From assembly GCA_016165875.1 (NCBI GenBank), contig JABBOT010000004.1, positions 1,302,001 to 1,366,000 on the forward strand: a DNA stretch of 64,000 nt. The letters run 5' to 3'. Below are positions 48,801-60,162 of this stretch, piece after piece. The stretch comes from Acanthopleura granulata (lineage: Eukaryota; Mollusca; Polyplacophora; Chitonida; Chitonidae). Every line of letters begins with the position of its first letter. The stretch's first letter is position 1. The notes beneath the pieces are model-generated. The model was given only the letters and a program-made list of their open reading frames with translations. It had not been told where the DNA came from and made no database searches. Both the position numbers and the translations under genes were made by a program.

Positions 48801-51800
48801 ACAGACAATTTCAGTGTATTTTGAACATGTGCATCCTTTTGTTATAACATGTATTTCTATGACAGGGTTCAGCTAGGGTTCAGAATTAATCATTAACAGT
48901 TTTGAAATAATGGTTCATCTGATCTGACATTTGTTATAAATTGTTTTGTAAGACAGGAAAAAGGCATTTTCCCCTACACATCTCGTATTTATCTTCTGTT
49001 ATCAAATTTCGTCTGTCTACAACTTCGAGTTGAAAAAGTTCGTTCCCATATCTCAACAAGAAATATGGATTTTCTGATAAAATAAAATGTTAACGTCATC
49101 ATTGAAAGTCTTAAGGATTCTGACATGAGGCCTTATGTATTTATTTATCTGATTGGTGTTTTACGCCGTACTTACGTATATTTCACTTACACAACGTCGG
49201 CCAGCATTATGATGGGAGGAAACCGGACAGAGCCCGGGGCAAACCCTCGACCATCCGCACGTTGCTGGCAGACCTTCCCGCGTAGGGCAGGAGAAGAAGC
49301 CAGCATGAGCTGGACTTGAACTCACAGCGACCACATTGGTGGGAGGCTTCTGGTTCATTACACTGCGCTACTGCGCTAACCAAATGAGCCATGGAGGCCC
49401 CTCATGAGCCCTTAAGACTGGCCTTACACGGAACGAATCCATGTGCCGTAGAGAGGCAAACCTCACTCACAAACATACAAACCCAACTTACAAATTAAAT
49501 TAAATACAGTCAAATTACATGTACTTACATATTGTTTTGAAATGAAGGCGATGGCAGAACCGCTGACAAGCATGATTAACATCAGAGTTAACGTTGTGGA
49601 GTACTGAAGCAAAGCAAGGAAATATTTTCAACATAACTATAAAACTTCACCATAAAGGGTGGTATTTCAAGAATTAGATTTTCAACGGGCTTCAGGTCCC
49701 TAACTATATATAGTCAATTTCCTCCACCACACTACAACGCAACAACTGCTTGCCTGTACTGGTACTTTTAACAACCTTTAAAGGGTCTTAGAAATTAAAA
49801 CCTGTTTAAATATTGATTTATTTGTTTCATTGGTGTTTTACGCCATACTCAAAAATATTTCACTTATACGACGGCCGCCAGAATTATGGCTGGAGGAAAC
49901 CGGGCAGAGCCCTGTTTCGATGTTGAAGACTGGACATTATTCTTCACTATAAAGAGCCTAATAAGGTTCTTTTCAAATCTGTATAACGTAGAATAACCGA
50001 AGAGAAAAGTGGCCTTTTTCGGGCTCAACCAGCATCACATGTTAAGTAACTATTCATAGAGTATAGGCAATTGTTTACGTGCACATTCTGTTTTTGACAG
50101 AAGAAAACTACTGAAGTGTTAAGGATAACTTACAAATCCTAATACACATTTGTCTTCCTTCATGGTTCCACAACAGCCACAGAAGGCCAATAATGACACC
50201 ACACCACCGCCTGCTATCAACAAATAGGAGGCGATTTCAAACATGTTCACACCGACTAGCGCTGTCACTTCCCGGGCATTGAAATCCTTCAGCATGAGCC
50301 ACACGCCAGCCCCAAGTCCTCCCAGACCCACCAACTGAACAAGTAAACCAGAGGATTATTTAATAAAAGCTAAATACAGTTTTCAAAGTTTTCTTTTCTG
50401 TAACAGGAAAAGTATGTATTGGGGACCAAACCATAACTCGTTTCACAAAACATGGACTGGATGTTGAGTGATGAACACCCAATGGTGTTACTAATGTGAT
50501 TAACATTCATACCAAATCCTATTACAGTGTGTCGAACAGTTCTGGAGATATCCCTTGGACAAAGTTATGTTTATTTATCTGATTGGGGTTTTACGCCGTA
50601 TTCAAGAACATTTCACTTATACGACGCCGGCCAGCATTATGGTGGAAGGAAACCGGGTAGAGAACGGGGGAAACCCATGACCATCCGCAGGTTGCTGGCA
50701 GACCTTCCCACGTGCGGCCGGAGAGGAAGCAAGCATGAGCTGGTCTTGAACTCACAGCGACCGCATTGGTGGGAGGCTACGGGTCATTGTGCTGAGATAG
50801 CTAACCGACTGAGCCATGGAGGCCCCCGACAAAGTCATGGTAAAGTCGTAAAACCCTTTCCCACATGCAGCAAAAGGGTCCAAAGCCGTGTGCTCCTGTT
50901 TTCTTTCTTGGATTGCGTCACCCTTCTGGGTGCATGTGTCCTCAGAAAGCACTTAGGTAGTACACAAACACTGCAACATCACAGTAAAAAACGATGCGTT
51001 TGGACCCTTCTTTGTAGACCGTCCGAGCCACCCAATTGCACTACAAAGAGGAGCAGACACACAAATCCAAAAAGTTGATATATTATAAAGGCCTTTGATT
51101 ATGACGACTCGCCGAATATGACAGGGTTAATACTTGCTATATTGTCAAAATCACTGATGAATGCACCGACGGACATACTAGTTTCTCTGTGCGACAAATC
51201 TGGTGAATGTCGGCCTGCCTATTGACGAAATAAAACGAAAGGCGAAAAACAGACACATAATTCATCTTCCGCAAAATAGTCTGAAGGGACTTCGGACTAC
51301 AATGATATACATGAAGCAAAAAAAACCAAAACAAATGCAACTTCCTTGGAAGGATGGTCCTCTGACTTCTCTCGAGGAAAAATCCTATGAACAACCATGA
51401 ACCATGTCCGGTTTCGTGGCTTGTCAGCCACCATAACTTTATGTTAGTGCAGAGTATAATCACAAACTTTGGAAGACAAGAAAAGGGAAGTGAGAACAGG
51501 AAGTTTCACAGATTTAATACGGATTGGCAAGCGTCCGCCATACACTTGATAATGTCTTCTCGGCAGAAATCGCTCATCGAGTCCTTTTGTTCATATCTAT
51601 CCATTTTCCTGGTCAAGTTAAAGCTATGTTTTGGTTGGCAGCTAATTGCAGCTCATGCTTTACCGATCCCCGCCGCTCCACTTCTATAAGCCAGAACGTT
51701 TGCCAACAACTGATGATCCGCTCGGGGATCTCTGAATGACTGTGAATATCTCAGGCGCTCTCGCGAATCTGCAGAAGCACGCCATACCATCGATTTCTGT

Positions 51801-54800
51801 TCCTCTTGATTTGAAGGCTGGGTACCCATCGGAAGATCCGATCACAGCCGGTCTAGCAATGCCAATTTCTACTTCATTTGATTTCCCATTCTCAGATGGT
51901 GACAAGTAGATAGCCTAGGTGACATGACTTATCTTGTATATCTCTGAATTCAAAAGTAAACCAGGAACAAATCCAGTGTTTCGTTCGATGGTGATCTCAA
52001 AAAGTCACAACGTAATTAACAAGCTTATCGCAATTTACAGATTGGCTCATTGCGACGTAAATCTACAAAGGTGACCCTTCTGTATTCCACCCAACTGGTT
52101 CTCAACTGCCAGTATAACACCATCGGGTGAAGAACACTTATTCGATCGTAACAACAATGATTCAAAACACAGGTAAGGTGAGAACAAAACGCATTTCTTG
52201 GCGTACATATACATACCTTATGCTATTCATTAAAAGCTTGGGATATCTTTGGTACCACATAATTCACAAAATTATATAAAAGGCAAGTACAAGACCATTG
52301 GATCGGGCGAAGAGCACGCATTCGATTGGTTCGATACAATGGTTCAAAACGAACGTAAGGTGAGAATACATGTGGCACATTTACATGAAGGTAAATACGA
52401 AGACTACTGCGTGCACTTGGTCTCAGTTTCCCAAGCACTATCAAACAGCAACGACGCTATATATACGATAGTATTAAAACAAAAGAGGCAAAGTGAAAAT
52501 ATAATGCGGGGTAAAATATCAATTCAAAGTTCACTGGGCGGGGATCGTCAACCTAAAGGGCGTATTTGCATAAAATGTACTAGATATATTTTAGGTAGCT
52601 TATCTCCGGTCGTTATGATCTATAATTATATTCTATCATATACTGAGCCACTGAAAACAAATCTAAAATTGGGAAAGCCGAATGTTAAACTAAATCAAAG
52701 AGTTCTTTGCACAATTGCTAGTGTTCTAAGAAGTTTGAGCGCAGGTGACCGGGAATTTCAGGATGGGACTATTTGTATACAAAGAGATCATTCCAAACTG
52801 ATTTCATATTGATTGGCAACCCACCTCCGTCCATTCTGCACAGTAACATAAAATAACACACTTCTATACTAAGAGCTTCAAAAGCTTCTTTTACTTTCAT
52901 CAATGTGCAGGAAAGATGCGAACATCAGCAGTGAATCAATACTACAACAATAGCGACGCTTTCTACACACGATCAGAAATGGTAAGACAACATGATATAA
53001 GACGTGAAGGAAATTATGAAAGGCTACCTACCATAGATAATATCAAGTTAATTACATTCGACGATCAACAGAGCATAGTATGAGGTAAAACTGTTTTTCA
53101 GAAGGGACAATGTTTACTGTAATATAAACAAAACACACACATCTGCATACACACACACAGGTTTTTATTTTTTAGCAGGAGCGTGATTATCACACCCCTT
53201 GCAGAACACCAGGAGTGTGATTTGCATACACAGAATCACAATCGCCTGACTCGGCCTCTCACTTCTCTATACGCCAGTACGCAATTCTTGAGGTACATGT
53301 ACACACCTTAAGCTATTCACTAAAAAGCTTGGGATATATCGGGCACAACACAATCCATAACAGCGGAATGATATATAAAATCTTAGCGTGAATGAACGTA
53401 CAAACGGACGGACGGATGGAGTAACCTAAACAAAAAGCAATTCAAGCAAGATACCTTGACAACGGATTCACACGCCAATCCGATAATCCATATCACACAG
53501 AAGCGAAACTTACAAGTGCAAACGGAAATACGGTAAGCCATGCTTACAGATTTGTATATTCATCATATCGAATGATGACCAATTCAACAAGTAGGCCTAT
53601 ACAGTCTGTTCTCAGATATCAAACTCCGACAAAGCCAAAACGCATTTTAAAAAATGAGCTAACACGACAGTGGACCGTCTTCAGCACATTCCCCATCTCA
53701 AAATACAAAAGAAAAAAAGAAAAATCTTTCCTAGCGTTCTGTCAGTGTTGTACTATATATTCGAAAAAGACTACTCTACAGCGCAATCATCCCGTTGCTC
53801 ACCAAGTTGCCTACTTGGTGTCTGACTAAATATGCATGAATTAACAGTCCTGACAAGACAAATCGCTGCCTATGAATTCGTGATTGCTATCACAGGTAGA
53901 TGTTGTTCTCTCGACTTCGTCTTTGTTCTCTGACTTACCCTATACCTCAGGATAACTTTGCCTGCGAAACCTGAACACCAAGCTCACAACCTAAAATAAG
54001 AAGGTTATTTGGTTGTGGACTTGGTTCGGTTTATTCGTTGCATGGTCATGAAGGTTTAGGAGTCAAAATAATTCGCCCATATTGCGTGTGAATTTCCAGA
54101 TTTTTCTTGTATATGCCACTGCTGTAATATAACTTACAACTGAAATATTTCTGATGCAAGGTAAAATTAAATCATTTCCTCTCTATGTGGATTTTACCCT
54201 GACAATCTCAGTTATTCAAACTAAACTGTGACCAAAAGAAATTACGTGACAATACTTCACGACAGCTGGGATGATGTCCCGGACATCTTTTCATAAGAGG
54301 GCAGGGGTACCTTTCTCGCAACAAATTTCAGCATGCACGAAAGGTCATTCGGTAAAATAGCATGTGCGAGGGCAATGCTTCATTCCCTTACGCCAGGCCC
54401 AGCAATAGCACAATATGGTATCTATGTATTACTCTGTCAAGGGCATTAATCCAAACAATAACAGCAGCTCCTTACCAGCAAAGAATGTCTAAAATCCGTG
54501 GAAAACAACAATTAGCTAACTAGTGTAAGCCTGCAAACAGGTGCCTGACATTTTTGAAAACACCCTTGTATTGAAAGTGGAATGACCCAAGTGAACTTTG
54601 TCCAGTACTATATAAAATGGAAATCTTGGACACATCACTTTGTCCACAAAGGTGTTTTCAAAAAAGTCAGGCGCCTCTTTGCAGGTTTGTAGTGGATAAC
54701 GTGTTCTAGGAATACAGCAATGCGTTGCTTGATTTCCAATGCTTCAACAGGCACGATGTAGCGTATAGTGACTGGGAGATGGGGCCTGTTTCCTAGATGG

Positions 54801-56110
54801 CTCACTGACGTTCATGTCTGCTGTTGTTGGCAAACATCATCCGTAACATCCATCCAGAGAAGAATGCCTACACCATTTGCTACACAAAACAAAACGTCTG
54901 TTTGACATTTACAACTGGTAGGTATGTATTGAGGTTAGAATGCACGCATTACCGACATGTGATTCGCTATTTTAACCACTGTAATCATCGCTCCTGAGAA
55001 AAGCCGGTGTAACAAAAGTGTCAAGGATTACTTTAACATCTGGATGCAACATGCAGAATTTGCGGGAACACCAACTTTGAAACATAGCTCTTCTACAACA
55101 TGGAGCTTAGGGTGGTGAGAGTGAGTGTTGACAAAAATGAATGCATGCCAGAGTCCACGAGAATGAGGGAATAAACTATTATCTACCCTTAAATCCATTC
55201 TTTTAACAGCACTCCTTAAATCGGTAAGAAAACAATTTCTCTTAAAAAATCAGGGATCCCTTGTGTTCCCCGTTTTAATCATTGTATATATATATATATA
55301 TACACACACACGCGGGTGTGTGTAACCTTTTATTTTATGTGTACGTGCGCATTTAAATCTTTTCAAAGGTTTATTACATGTGTTACGTCTTTCCAAAACT
55401 ACAGTTTCCGAAGCTTTATTGATGTCAGATCATCACAGTTTTCTTTTCCTGACTGTTACTGTTCATTTAATAGGGTTTTTTTCACATTTCACATGTCTGT
55501 TAAAGCTGCTGAATAAAAGAATCAAGAACCTTAAGCTTATAACACTTACTTAAAAGAATGTACCCAAAGAAACCGGGAGGATAATACTTAGCATTTCTGA
55601 ATTTGAATTCATTTATTTATTTCATTGATTGGAGTTTAACGACGTACTCCAGAACATTTCACTTATGCGACGGCGGTGAAACCGGGCAGAGCCCAGGAGG
55701 AATCCACCAACATCTGCGCGTTTTGTTGGTAGACCTTCCCACGTATGGACTCTCAGATAACTTTGATTGATCGGAGTGTGTGGTACATCAGAGTGTGTGG
55801 TACACAAACTATGTGTTCAGTTGGTATCACTCACCAACAGAATCATGTTATAGCAGGACATACATCCTGCCACAGACGACATGTGTTCAGTTGGTATCAC
55901 TCACCAGAAGGATCACGTCATAGCAGGACATACATCCTGCCCTAGACTATGTGTTCAGCTGGTATCACTCACCAGAAGGATCACATTATAGCAGGACATC
56001 GTCCCACGCAGACATTTGAGGCAGGTGGACGTCTCTCTGCGCCGGTTCCGAGGGTATCGCCTGTCATCGATGCTGACCGAGTCCTTGGATTTTCGATGTG
56101 AATTAAGAGG
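45784..56110 (-). CDS. Tetraspanin, eight exons recognised (first exon not found)
   Basis: Exons in gene order: 56110-55973, 50334-50134, 49603-49529, 48415-48296, 47897-47804, 47110-46968, 46501-46418, 45876-45784. They total 948 nt, 315 residues plus TGA, all in frame. Residue 1 is the first codon of 56110; a Met-bearing exon must lie upstream. Layout: basic N-tail ending TCLKCLRG; TM1 41-61; small loop; TM2 about 81-102 with FCGCCG; TM3 about 114-134; large loop with ECCG (180-183), PESCC (215-219), LCTG and C259; TM4 about 268-293 with CCLCF; tail RDPDDDDDD and SYLSQV. CCG plus PxSCC and six loop cysteines define the tetraspanin family, which builds membrane microdomains. Cysteines by the membrane may be palmitoylated. 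SQV at the end fits a class I PDZ ligand. The subfamily is not determined. Confidence 0.92.
46418..46501 (-). CDS. Tetraspanin exon (last loop Cys and TM4 start)
   Basis: An 84-nt phase 0-0 exon: GCYDKIIEKIGEHALIIGLI to PLFL. The acceptor is gttgttgcag and the donor gtaagt. Confidence 0.92.
46968..47110 (-). CDS. Tetraspanin exon (PxSCC motif)
   Basis: A 143-nt exon: IPYVPESCCRKDADIGLCTG, then AKPFAGPPALNSDTVTGRKN. It has the PxSCC signature and one further loop cysteine. The acceptor is tgtttccag and the donor gtgagt, phase 0. Confidence 0.92.
47176..47443. repeat. TIR element (MITE-like) in a tetraspanin intron
   Basis: Left accgataatatagtaagtac, actgtagtagccaaccaata is mirrored by right ggttggttacagtactggta, cttactacattatcggt. 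The TIRs are about 50 bp, the element 268 bp, and no ORF is seen. Confidence 0.85.
47804..47897 (-). CDS. Tetraspanin exon (CCG motif)
   Basis: A 94-nt exon starting LECCGVLGNVTGTQSWSLYK. NVT is a possible N-glycosylation site. The acceptor is gttttgcag and the donor a|gtaagc, phase 1, matching the next exon. Confidence 0.9.
48296..48415 (-). CDS. Tetraspanin exon (start of large loop)
   Basis: A 120-nt phase 0-0 exon: LENKLQQRFIDNLATKYGVD to AWDSVQRE. Helical, charged loop region before the CCG motif. The acceptor is ttcttgcag and the donor gtgagt. Confidence 0.9.
49136..49404 (-). repeat. SINE family 1, full length (tetraspanin intron)
   Basis: Reverse copy: ttatctgattggtgttttac, gccagcattatgatgggagg, cagaccttcccgcgtagggc, gaactcacagcgaccacatt. 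It ends with the head ggctcatttggttagcgc (on minus) beside gcctccatgg. Confidence 0.9.
49529..49603 (-). CDS. Tetraspanin exon (TM3)
   Basis: A 75-nt phase 0-0 exon: YSTTLTLMLIMLVSGSAIAF, then ISKQY. The acceptor is gcttcag and the donor gtaagt. This is a typical TM3 exon length for the family. Confidence 0.9.
49808..49914 (-). repeat. SINE family 1, 3' fragment (tetraspanin intron)
   Basis: tttcattggtgttttacgcc, atactcaaaaatatttcact, gacggccgccagaattatgg and gaaaccgggcagagccctg. It is cut after about 107 bp. Confidence 0.88.
50134..50334 (-). CDS. Tetraspanin exon (TM1-EC1-TM2)
   Basis: A 201-nt phase 0-0 exon: LVGLGGLGAGVWLML (TM1), a short loop, YLLIAGGGVVSLLAFCGCCG (TM2), then TMKEDKCVLGF. 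The acceptor is cttgttcag and the donor gtaagt. Confidence 0.94.
50564..50828 (-). repeat. SINE family 1, full length (tetraspanin intron)
   Basis: Reverse copy with all parts: tail, gccggccagcattatggtgg, aaacccatgaccatccgcag, cagaccttcccacgtgcggc. B box on minus is gagttcaagacc and A box TGGCTCAGTCGG. It is the least decayed copy in the window. Confidence 0.92.
52109..52372. repeat. Direct repeat pair (D), unclassified
   Basis: The block at 52109-52185 (accatcgggtgaagaacac, attcgatcg, caatgattcaaaac, gtaaggtgagaa) recurs at 52287-52372 with small changes. The intervening ttatgctattcattaaaagc and ttgggatatctttgg also occur near 53312-53340. Confidence 0.65.
53158..53232 (-). repeat. Dispersed repeat C, copy 2
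   Basis: Reverse complement of 45218-45290: tttagcaggagcgtgattat, cacaccccttgcagaacacc and aggagtgtgatttgc. Confidence 0.8.
54527..54688. repeat. TIR element (MITE-like), family A, copy 2
   Basis: aagcctgcaaacaggtgcct, gacatttttgaaaacacc is mirrored by ggtgttttcaaaaaagtcag, gcgcctctttgcaggttt. The TIRs are about 38 bp. It matches the element at 24520-24681. Confidence 0.88.
55608..55745 (-). repeat. SINE family 1, fragment
   Basis: ttatttatttcattgattgg, gagtttaacgacgtactcca, gaacatttcacttatgcgac and accgggcagagcccagg, then gtagaccttcccacgta. It lies just downstream, in gene sense, of the exon triplication. Confidence 0.85.
55835..55866 (-). pseudogene. Tandem duplicate of tetraspanin exon end, copy 1
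   Basis: Same structure as 55905-55936: acceptor-like tctgtggcag, 32 nt encoding MSCYNMILL from an ATG, donor gtgagt. The repeat period is 70 then 68 bp. Confidence 0.6.
55905..55936 (-). pseudogene. Tandem duplicate of tetraspanin exon end, copy 2
   Basis: After an acceptor-like ctagggcag, a 32-nt segment encodes MSCYDVILL from an internal ATG and is followed by donor gtgagt. It is a near copy of the end of exon 55973-56110. As an internal exon its length (32) would shift the frame unless it is entered in phase 1. Confidence 0.6.
55973..56110 (-). CDS. Tetraspanin exon with N-tail and start of TM1
   Basis: A 138-nt exon with acceptor tttttctcttcacag and donor gtgagt, phase 0. It encodes PLNSHRKSKDSVSIDDRRYP and ends TCLKCLRGTMSCYNVILL. 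CLKCL is the usual juxtamembrane Cys cluster. Its 3' end and donor are repeated twice just downstream (55905-55936, 55835-55866). Confidence 0.82.
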
Positions 56111-56129
56111 CTGTGAAGAGAAAAATATC

Positions 56130-56132
56130 AAT

Positions 56133-56164
<32 letters not shown>

Positions 56165-56290
56165 GATTCGTGTATTGCGCCGTATAAGAATATTTCACTT
56201 ATATGACGGCGACCATCATTATGGTGGGGGGAAAGCGGGCAGAGAGCTGATGAACCTACCACGTAAAGCCGAAGAGGAAGCCAGTATGGA
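56130..56290 (-). repeat. SINE family 1 fragment with (TTTA)n tail
   Basis: A run of about nine TTTA units (56131-56163), then cgtattgcgccgtataagaa-like tail, gaccatcattatggtggggg and gaaagcgggcagagag, a deletion, and cgaagaggaagccag. It lies about 20 bases upstream of the tetraspanin exon acceptor at 56110. Confidence 0.85.
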
Positions 56291-58279
56291 AAAACTATTA
56301 CATAAAGATCTTGGCAACTCCTCAGGGTCGAATAGCATCACTTAGTCTCGCGGACAAGACGGTATCGTCAGAAATAAATACAACAAACAGGGTTTGACAT
56401 CCTGTCTGTTAATATGGGAAATTCAATTAACGAGGCCCACGGGAGTCATCGACTTTCTCTTTTATAATTCCAATCTTCTGTATAGTTATGGACTCCGAAA
56501 AATTACAAATTACAGGAGAGGTAACACAACCCAGAATATATTACGCCATAGACGAGTACAAATGAATTATACATGAAAGCCGTGCTCATAATCAAGTGTT
56601 CATGCTCAGGAGATCTGTGCCATGCAGAATCAAACAGTTAGTATTCTGGTAATCTGGTAAATAAACTATTCTCTGAACCAATTCTTTAAAATCTTTCACA
56701 AAACTTTGAAAACATGGTCACCATGAGAGACCGGGGAAAGCTGCATGTAAATGTGAACTAATTTTTACAAAAATTTACCAAGAAAAGTAGTCAAATGATC
56801 ACACTAAACTACATTTTTGTAGAATCTATATATCCTGGGGAGTTTATGACTTGAGAACGAGAAGTCTCCCCACGTAAGTTGTCATGTTTCCTTCAGTGTT
56901 AAGCCCTTACACCTTAAGCAAATGTCGCATAACACCAATTAAGTTAGTGTGGCACACTTTATTCCATGAGGGCGGAAAGAGGCTCCGTTGCCGAAGAAGC
57001 GTAACGACCCAGGAGCACCTCCCCAGTATATGGGGATATGTGGAAGGAATGGATGATGTTCTACAACGTGACAGGATGACACCCAAAATATTGAGACCAA
57101 CAAAATATTTAAAGGATATGACTAAAAATGCAGACCCATACTGGAGTCGTCATCAAAACCTATTTATTTATATATGTATATATGCAGATCCACTTCACTG
57201 TTAATTTTATTATGCCGCCAGTAAATCCACTAATTTTCCTTAGATGACCCCACTTACCCAGGAATGCGGTCTAGAGCACCGGACGCCACACACCAAATCT
57301 CAATTCCCTGTGATATGGTTGCCTTCCTGTTCACTTCACGTCAATGTTCTCTGTTTACTATATCAGTATTACTTCCTTCACAGGCAACTACTTGAGTTAA
57401 ATGCCATAAAAAGGGTTATAATTTAGTAGAAGTTAAGACTTCATACGAATTTCAAAAACCCAGTCTGAATATATATGGCTATCCACTTTCGTTTACATGG
57501 AAGAAATAATATTCCTATGGAAATTTAAACTAAATAAACATAAGTAGCTAACAATCAGGCTTCACTTGATCACCCTACCAAGGAGACGTGCGTTTGAAGC
57601 ATCAACAGTCCTTGTACAGTACGCCCAACGTAACTATCGACAAATTAAGAAGAGAAAATGCTAATAAATATAGCCTAATTCTTCTAATTTGCGGGGCAGC
57701 TATCAGTAGTGATGAAAGCAAACATTTTTCTCTGTCAGTTTTTCAGCAAAGATATAGATATGTTGTTCATTAGATGCACTAACCATTTGAGGAAAAGGAA
57801 ACCGTGTATTCCTGTTACAATTACATGTATATTGGCTAAAAGGGCTGACCAGGTATCCCAATCATGAGAAGAATTAGGGTACACATATCTGATCAGAACG
57901 AGTGTCCGAAACTGTAGTTGGAAAATAACGATGTAGAAAATGGGAAGATTTTTGGAATGTACATTCATCGGCCTATATTAACTCCCCGCGGTACCATTCT
58001 AAAATAGAATAATCCTGCTTCCTTCGTCAGGTCTACGTCGATTTCTTTGTTCAGCCTTCGTCGAGATATCTATCTTAGTCTCGTCTATGGGAAATTTTAC
58101 GCGCTACCAGCTTGGGATTGTTCAGCGCATGCGCGACGCAACACGGTCACACTCACAGGGTCTATATGTAGGCCTGTATCAACCATCTGCCATTTGCACA
58201 TGTACATGTATACGTGTGGCTCAAGTAGTCCATGTAGGCAAAACAAACACTTGGGCAAACTGCAGTACATATATATATA

Positions 58280-58357
58280 TTGATGACTATTTTTTCATTT
58301 CAGTTCCCATTCATGTGAGGCTCTGATACACATACAGAAACATACACATACGTATAC

Positions 58358-58391
<34 letters not shown>

Positions 58392-58442
58392 CAGAGCCTC
58401 ATATGAATGGGAATTGAAATGAAAAAATAGAGAGTCATCAAA
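58280..58442. repeat. Foldback element with microsatellite core
   Basis: Left ttgatgactattttttcatt, cagttcccattcatgtgagg and ctctgata is mirrored by right tatcagagcctcatatgaat, gggaattgaaatgaaaaaat and gagtcatcaa. The 60-bp core is CA/TA dinucleotide repeat. Confidence 0.88.
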
Positions 58443-60111
58443 ACTAATCCGTTAACAACTATCAGGATATGCAAATTATACCGCTGGCTCACTCAGCGAG
58501 TCATTTTCAACAAGCTTAGGCGGTCTTTCTTCAGGAGGGAATCTTGTGAGACAGATTTGTTTGTACATATAGAATACGTGCTTTAAGAGACAGTGATTAC
58601 AATTTTTTTCACTGATGCAAGGTATCTTGATCGGCGAATGACATGAGCTATAATATTTGATACTTTTATGTCACCCCAAGGGTCATTTGTCCTATTTAAA
58701 TTTGAGATTGACATTTTCTATAATTTTCATGCCAAGGTGATTATACTGAAATAATTACTTCTATGAACCGTTACAGGTCAAAATATCATAACAAGGAAAT
58801 CCTATTATATTTGTAAACAAAACTGTACAATACTTTCACACATAAGGCAAGTATCTGTTATCGACATTCACCTAACTGAAGTCGGTGAAAACCTTGCTCA
58901 CTGAAAAAATTGAAAAACAAAAACCATGCTTGCTAGAACACGGGACAAACAACTTACTACATTCCGAATTGCTCTGAAGTTCAAATGCGCTCAATAAGTT
59001 GCACCGGACATGGGGAAGGGTTCAGTGGGTATATTCAACTTGTCGTGTATGCGAATCAGAGCTCTGCTCTCATTACATTCTGGTCGTTTACATATCAAGT
59101 AGACTGCAGCTAGGCAGTTGTGATTTATGCCGACATGGCACAAGTATATAAATAAGCCTAGCTTTAACGTTATAGTGATAGGAATAGATCTAGGCTCAGC
59201 AGTCAACCCTGCCGTACGCCTCAAAGTACGTGTCAACTGCACACACTCACTCATTACAGAGAGTCGGGAACAGCTTCATGTACCAGAGTGCCAGAGGGTC
59301 ACAGCAAGTGGTGACAACTGGAGGGATTTTTCATTAACATTTCCTGATGTTCCCGGTCATTGTACTGCATGAATAGCTTGCACAAGCCTGCTCTGGTTTA
59401 AATTTTCCAACATTAACAAAAAAATACCCACTTAGCTATGTATTATGGACAAATTAAGAGAGAACGGATCATTAATGGCGGCCGAGCGAACTAAATGTTC
59501 ATTGTTATGTGTCCTGTTAACACGTAGCTCGCATTGGACGCTTTAGGAGTGGCTTACACAGGGTAATAAAGAAATCAACTCATGGTAAAGATGCGGGTTT
59601 CGTTCAACTTACGTATTTTTTCTTCATGGTCTTTAGGTCAATGCCAACCTAACAAAGGGCACAATGACCGGCCCAAAATCTCTGCCCGTTTCACCAACCA
59701 GATGTCTCCGTCCCTATAGAATAACCCGCGTATATCCCCTATTCTCCAGCTAACCAGGTCAGTCGTCAAGCATGCAGTGGGTATAAATATCCCTCGCAGT
59801 TGTCGCCGGCAAGCGCTGTCCCCAGGAGCCAAGCTCACACATAGAACCACATGTCCAATTTGGAGCAAATAGCCAACCACCACGTATATAGGCCCTGTAG
59901 CATATACCACTGTCTAATGTTTATCACAGCTGATGGTCTTAGTCTTTATATTTCGCCTAATATCTCTCACAGGCGACATAAGGACATCTACATGAACGAG
60001 TGTCGCAATACAACCAGTCCTTTCACCGATCTGGTGATGCTGGTATCCTGGTTCAAGTGTGAACAAATTTAACTGTTTCCTAAAAAATGAAATATATCCT
60101 GTTATTATGTC

Positions 60112-60148
60112 GCCCTAAGATGACTGTACGTCCTGTACGTCTTAGGGC
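60112..60148. repeat. Hairpin next to the satellite
   Basis: gccctaaga (60112-60120) pairs with tcttagggc (60140-60148). Inner gtacg and cgtac extend the stem. Confidence 0.6.
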
Positions 60149-60162
60149 ATAAATCTGTCCGT

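Larger units (their letters stand above)
55811..56020. repeat. About 70-bp tandem repeat spanning a tetraspanin exon end
   Basis: Three units start with atgtgttcag at 55811, 55881 and 55949. They share ttggtatcactcaccagaag and atagcaggaca. The third unit is the real exon end and diverges past about 56002. Confidence 0.9.

Noticed and set aside
50527..51078. 183-codon plus ORF
   Set aside because: The first half is the reverse strand of a full-length SINE; the rest has no domain.
52249..52812. 187-codon plus ORF
   Set aside because: It begins at a TTG, lies inside a tetraspanin intron, includes repeat D sequence and shows no family motif.
56884..57204. 106-codon plus ORF
   Set aside because: No recognisable domain; it ends in low-complexity ATATAT sequence.
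57244..57300. Minus-strand donor-like ctgggtaagt that might end the missing first tetraspanin exon
   Set aside because: No in-frame ATG exon with a tetraspanin-like N-tail could be read upstream of it.
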